Assembly (NCBI GenBank): GCA_016859345.1 | Contig: CM029131.1 | Span: 9,127,891-9,191,890, forward strand | Reading direction: 5' to 3' | Origin: Istiophorus platypterus | Lineage: Eukaryota; Chordata; Actinopteri; Istiophoriformes; Istiophoridae | DNA length: 64,000 nt | Shown: positions 59,740 to 64,000 of the stretch, one piece after another | How the letters are laid out: each line of letters opens with the position of its first letter | Numbering within the stretch: position 1 is the first letter of the stretch | The notes under the pieces: model-generated | The model's database searches: none | Seen by the model: the letters and a program-made list of their open reading frames with translations, nothing else | What the model was told of the DNA's origin: nothing | Translations under genes and position numbers: made by a program

Positions 59740-60799
59740 ATGTAATCCACTCACTAATTATAAAGCTGTGAAAATGTTCCATCAACCCTTTAAGAGTAAT
59801 CAGATGTTGATTGTTTTACAATCAAAGCGGGTACTCATGGTAACTGTTGTTGATTATATGTTTGTTGAAGTGTGAAGTGTTTTTTAATCCAATGATAAAA
59901 TGATAAGATGGAAGTGGTCAAGCAGACAGACTGGGAGAAAAAGAATGTGAATTAAGTTTTTTTTGTTGTTTTTTTTTTGTTTTTTTAAGTGTTAGATGAA
60001 CAATTGAGCAGGATTGTGACTTCATGAAGCCACAACCTGAACCTTGGGTTCGTGAACTGAGGAATTTACCAGAGTTGGAGCTGTTTGATGCCATGCAAAG
60101 CCACGAGCCTAATCACGCCATCTGTCGCTCTACACGGTTCATTTAGTAACAATGATGTAATGTGGGATGTCTTTATAAAGGGAAAAGAGGGGTATGAAAC
60201 CCCTTGGTTTTGAAGAAGTAGTTCACTTTAAGTCAATCCCAGATACAACATCCTGCTGCGGTTAATATTCACTACCTCACTTCACCAAATGCATATATAC
60301 GTTCACAGCTAGAAATAGACCCCAACAATTGCATTTCCCTTTTTTGCAAAAAAACTGCAGTGCCCAACTGTTTTTTAATTGCCAAGACTTTAAGAAAAAA
60401 GGCAACTATGCATTTATGACACATATTTTAAAATGCAAGTCTTTAGAAGTGAATGAGCTTCTGGCCGATGGCCTCACTCAGAGTTTAGAAAGACGGACTA
60501 AAGCATTGTAGGTTTTGATCTTTTGTTTGTTGACACTGAGAAACACCTTAGATAAAAGCCACAGGCATTAACCTTTAAGTGCAGACAACCACTGTTATAT
60601 ATCAAATATATTTAGTAGAGTCACAAAAACAGCTGCAGGAAGAGAAAACAGCAAAAAAAACCCAGATGTATTTCTGCAAAATGGAAAACGCTAAAGAGGT
60701 GCGAGGTTCCTTTTCAGTGTGACAGATAACGACCTGAATTAATTATTTAATCAATAACACAGGCTGAAAACAGAAAGGCCAAGTGTGAGGGGGTCGGGA
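59740..60799. other. Gene-free stretch
   Basis: T-rich tract at 59,957-59,987. Otherwise AT-rich unique sequence with no exon recognised. Confidence 0.55.
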
Positions 60800-61430
60800 G
60801 TCTTGCTATGCTCGTGGCTCTGTGAGGCCGCACTTAAGCACAGCAGTGCTTTGTGCTAAACGCTAAAAAAAACAAACAAACAAACAAAAAAAAAAAGCGC
60901 TTTAAAATGCTGACAGTGACAATGCGAGCACGCTGACGTTTAGCAGGTATCTTGTTTATGTTCGTCCTCCTAGCTTGGCGTGCTAAGGGTTTTTTCTTTT
61001 TTCCTTTACAGTAGCATGTAACCCAGTACCGCTGAGGCTTATGGGAAAGTCATTTCTTCTGTAATGTTATTGTTATTTTGTATTGTTTTGGTCACAAACC
61101 AAAGTACTGGACAAATTAAAACTAACCTGATGATGGCGCTAGAGAAAAGTAAAGCAAAGAAGTCGGTCGTTTGAACTTGCCCTTGAGGGGGGTTTTGCAC
61201 GTCTGTAGTAAATTTCACGGCAACCCATTCAATAGATGTCAAGACTTTTCACTCATAACTACAAATGTCAACCTCACGGTGGCGCTACAAGGGAAGTCAG
61301 GGGATTATTAAAGTCATTAGGGTTCATCCACTGCAGACCAAGGACATCTGTGAAAAAAGTAACTTCGAATCATCCAACTGAAATATTTCAGTCTGGACCA
61401 ATGCTAGCGAAGCTGAAAATCTAATAGCAG
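60800..61430 (+). repeat. Teleost interspersed repeat, copy 3
   Basis: Plus-strand copy with 'ctgtgaggccgcacttaagc', 'acgtttagcaggtatc', 'ggtcacaaaccaaagtact', 'cctgatgatggcgctagag', 'ttcacggcaacccattcaat', a second 'ggtggcgctacaaggg' module and 'aatatttcagtctggaccaa'. It is the most complete copy in the window and shows the internal duplication of the family. Confidence 0.78.
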
Positions 61431-63966
61431 CCTGTATTTATTTTTTTTCAATGGTTTTATAGCTGTGTTTTAACCAAGTGTCCCAAACCAACAAAGACAC
61501 GAGTTTACAATATCCAGTCGTGTGTTTTGAGAAATGTCATCAACATCCCTGCCCTCAAACAAAAAAGAAAAAAAATTGTCTGTTCTCTGATTACCTCCAT
61601 TTGTTCATTTTGCACAAAACTGCTGTTTTGTTTATAACGTGAATGGTCCCTGATTTCTACACCAATGAAACTTCCATTAACGGAGCCTTTTACTTTCTAT
61701 TTCTATTTTTTAAGTTATAAAAATAAAAATGAAAATCTTCCCACATCTGTGCCCGTTCGCCAGATGTATTGAGAAGAAAGGGGCATCCATTGTTCCCTCT
61801 GTGAATAGCAGCAGTTGCGGTTCTTAAGATCTCACACTTTCTTTTGAAATCCCCTCGAGGACGTCCCTATCCTCAGACCACTGACTGATTGATCCAGTTG
61901 TCTGATTATCAAAACTCGCCAAAAACCACTCGGAGGACTCACGCACGCTTGCCCTGGTGAGCGGCAGCCTCAACAGGACACACTTCCACCACAAAAGAGG
62001 CTCTGGATGAGACCCTGGGCCACAAGTCGTGAGTTGTTCCTTCGCCAGCAGCATCCGAGGTCTCACAGGTAAAGAACTTCGGAGTAGATCAAGTACGCTA
62101 CCAAGTCTCCTGTCTGTCCAAGTCCTTTGGCAATGTCTATTATACCGGTTTCATCAGGTCAAAATCCTGTTCTTAAGATCAAAACAATCTTTGAAGTCAG
62201 AGACGGTCTTTTGATGTTACTTAAAAATCGGGATGACCGAAGGTCTTTAAACCACTGGTTAAGATAAAAAACACTCAAGATTTTTTCTTTTTTTTTTGCA
62301 ATAGTCTGGGGACAAAGTATGTCTCTCTTTGTAGCTTCTCATTTCATGGAAACGTGTCAAGAAGCTGTCATTCCTCATGAAAAATAAAAAGCTGAATTTA
62401 ATAAAAAGGACAGTTGAAGGTTGCTGCTTGAGAATTTTTCCTCAGGAAATCGTTTAAAAGCGGTCAAAGAATAGATTGCTTCTCATCAGGAAATGCAAAC
62501 ATGCAGCATCTTCGTGACAAATTGAAATCACTGCCATGCTTCAAACTGGTAGAGTATCAAAAATAAGAAGTATTAGTCCTGAACTGTTCCAAATTTAACT
62601 TTGATCAACTTAAGAATTCAGTTTATTCTGCGGTATTCTGCTTTAATTTTTTTCAACACACCATTGCAGACTCTCCTTAGACGGGAAAACCTTATTGTTA
62701 CAACCGTCACAATCCAGACCAGAGACAGAAGGAAAAGAAAAAAAGTTAATACTGGGCTTCCTGACACAGTTACACAGCAGAGTGGATAATCTAGTTAAGA
62801 CCTTCACATTTTCTAGGGAACCTGTCCTGCTGATGTAATAGAAGACTGCAGCTGTAGAAAGATATTTCACTGGAATTAGGCAAACTTGGACGCGATGCCA
62901 AAAAGGTGGGTGTTTTGATTTAATTATTTTAAAAAATAATAAATTTCGAGGCCAAATTTGAAAGCGAGTCTAATTTTTGAATTAAACCTCTCAGTTTAAC
63001 GGCTCATACACTCCCTCTCTCTCAATTCTCCCAATTTCTAAAACTCCTCAACGTGCATGTCCTCAACTGCTGAAGAAATGACCACATCGGGTTTATCAGG
63101 ACATTGTGCTTGTTTTAAAATTAATACATAGATAAATGAATTAAGGCCTTCCTGAGCCACAGCCATACTGATAAACGCACCATGATATAAAATTAATCAT
63201 CAGTGGCTCTTCCAGGTAGAAAATACGCGTCATTCTAATTCAGATGCACAAGAAAACTTTGATTTTCGGGAGACTTTTGAAATGGGACTGCATTTATTTT
63301 GGTGATATCTTTACTCTGCAGCATGTATGGGTAATGAAAGGTTACTGATATCAGCTCCAGTCAGCCTGGCACTTTATTTACATGCTGCAACCTCATATGT
63401 TGTATTTCCAAATAAATCGACTATCCGCCAAAACTGGCCATAAATGAAGAATTTTTTGAGAACAGGCTGTTACCGTTTTTGACTACATTTCTCAATTTTT
63501 CTGAGGAGGCTGAGGACATGTGAGAGGACACGACGGTAATGATCAAACACACTCCACCTCCTGGGCCCTTTCAATTCATCCGTCCCCTCTGGTGGCTAAT
63601 GCATCATGGCTCACAGCTGCAAAGTCTTGACTCAAAAGCAAAAAATGTCATAGTGCACATATATTCCCCCTGGTCAAAAAGAATCGGGCTGAAAAATTTA
63701 TAAAATCTTACATGAAAAATCTTGTTTGAGGAACTTTCATGACACTGAAAAAAAAAAAACATAGCAAATGAATGACACATTTAAACACAAAAACATTACC
63801 TCACAAAAATGCTACCTCACAAACTAATGTAGTTATTAATGATGTGTATAACTATTTTATAACTATTTTAGGTGGTGAGCTGGTGTGTTTGCATGGTTTT
63901 GACCTAAGAATATCTAACTTTCCCCCCATACATTTCAAGTTTTGTTTTTTATTTTATTGTTTAGAG
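61431..63966. other. Gene-free stretch
   Basis: AT-rich unique sequence. No exon, RNA gene or known repeat recognised. Short A/T runs occur at 61,439-61,448, 62,282-62,299 and 63,749-63,760. Confidence 0.55.
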
Positions 63967-64000
63967 TAAATAAATAAATAAATAAATAAATAAAATAAAA
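63967..64000. repeat. TAAA tetranucleotide microsatellite, cut by window end
   Basis: About seven 'taaa' units, reaching the last base of the window. Confidence 0.93.

Noticed and set aside
1..64000. Undescribed defence or mobile system of prokaryotic type
   Set aside because: No operon-like gene spacing, no long frames, and many vertebrate-type repeats. The window is eukaryotic noncoding DNA.

Overview
The window reads as nuclear DNA of a ray-finned (teleost) fish, probably a spiny-rayed (percomorph-type) species. The evidence is its repeats: a degenerate Tc1-type DNA transposon, two tRNA-derived SINE copies, the 3' tail of a retroposon ending in GAATT-type repeats, several interspersed sequences I know from many teleost genomes, and abundant CA/GT, CT and TA microsatellites. 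I see no prokaryotic operon, phage, plasmid or CRISPR array.

I find no gene I can name. Open frames are short, usually overlap on both strands and lack recognisable domains. The only protein family I recognise is the wrecked transposase of the Tc1 element. Three minus-strand stretches (45.6 kb, 46.6 kb, 58.35 kb) look weakly exon-like and are listed at low confidence. The window is best described as a gene desert or the inside of a very large intron, with possible regulatory sequence between repeats.

Layout: 0.6-2.9 kb is a teleost interspersed repeat on the minus strand split by a Tc1 insertion. 4.3 kb holds a TA microsatellite. 9.5-9.9 kb holds a repeat with inverted ends. 11.83 kb holds a near-perfect 52-base hairpin. 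10.9-18 kb is unique sequence with homeodomain-like TAAT clusters and CpG-rich patches. 18.55-20.51 kb is a tandem triplication of a unit of about 651 bp. 25.2, 26.4 and 28.4 kb hold repeat copies. 32.6 kb has a perfect DR1 nuclear-receptor site. 34.0-34.4 kb is a 21-bp-type minisatellite. 40.65-41.81 kb is a 599-bp tandem duplication whose junction contains a piece of sequence also found 1.3 kb downstream. 44.19 kb has seven 11-bp units, each carrying a CACCTG E-box. 45.6-47.1 kb is CpG-rich. 51.7 and 60.8 kb hold further copies of the repeat interrupted at 0.6-2.9 kb, and 59.5 kb holds a second SINE.

The main new observations are structural. Two independent local tandem duplications both have breakpoints in A/T homopolymers, one with a templated-insertion scar. 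There is also a Tc1 insertion whose empty-site form can be inferred from sister copies in the same window, a helically phased E-box array, and a very regular hairpin. Whether any of these matters functionally cannot be decided from sequence alone. The near-identical duplications could also be assembly errors.
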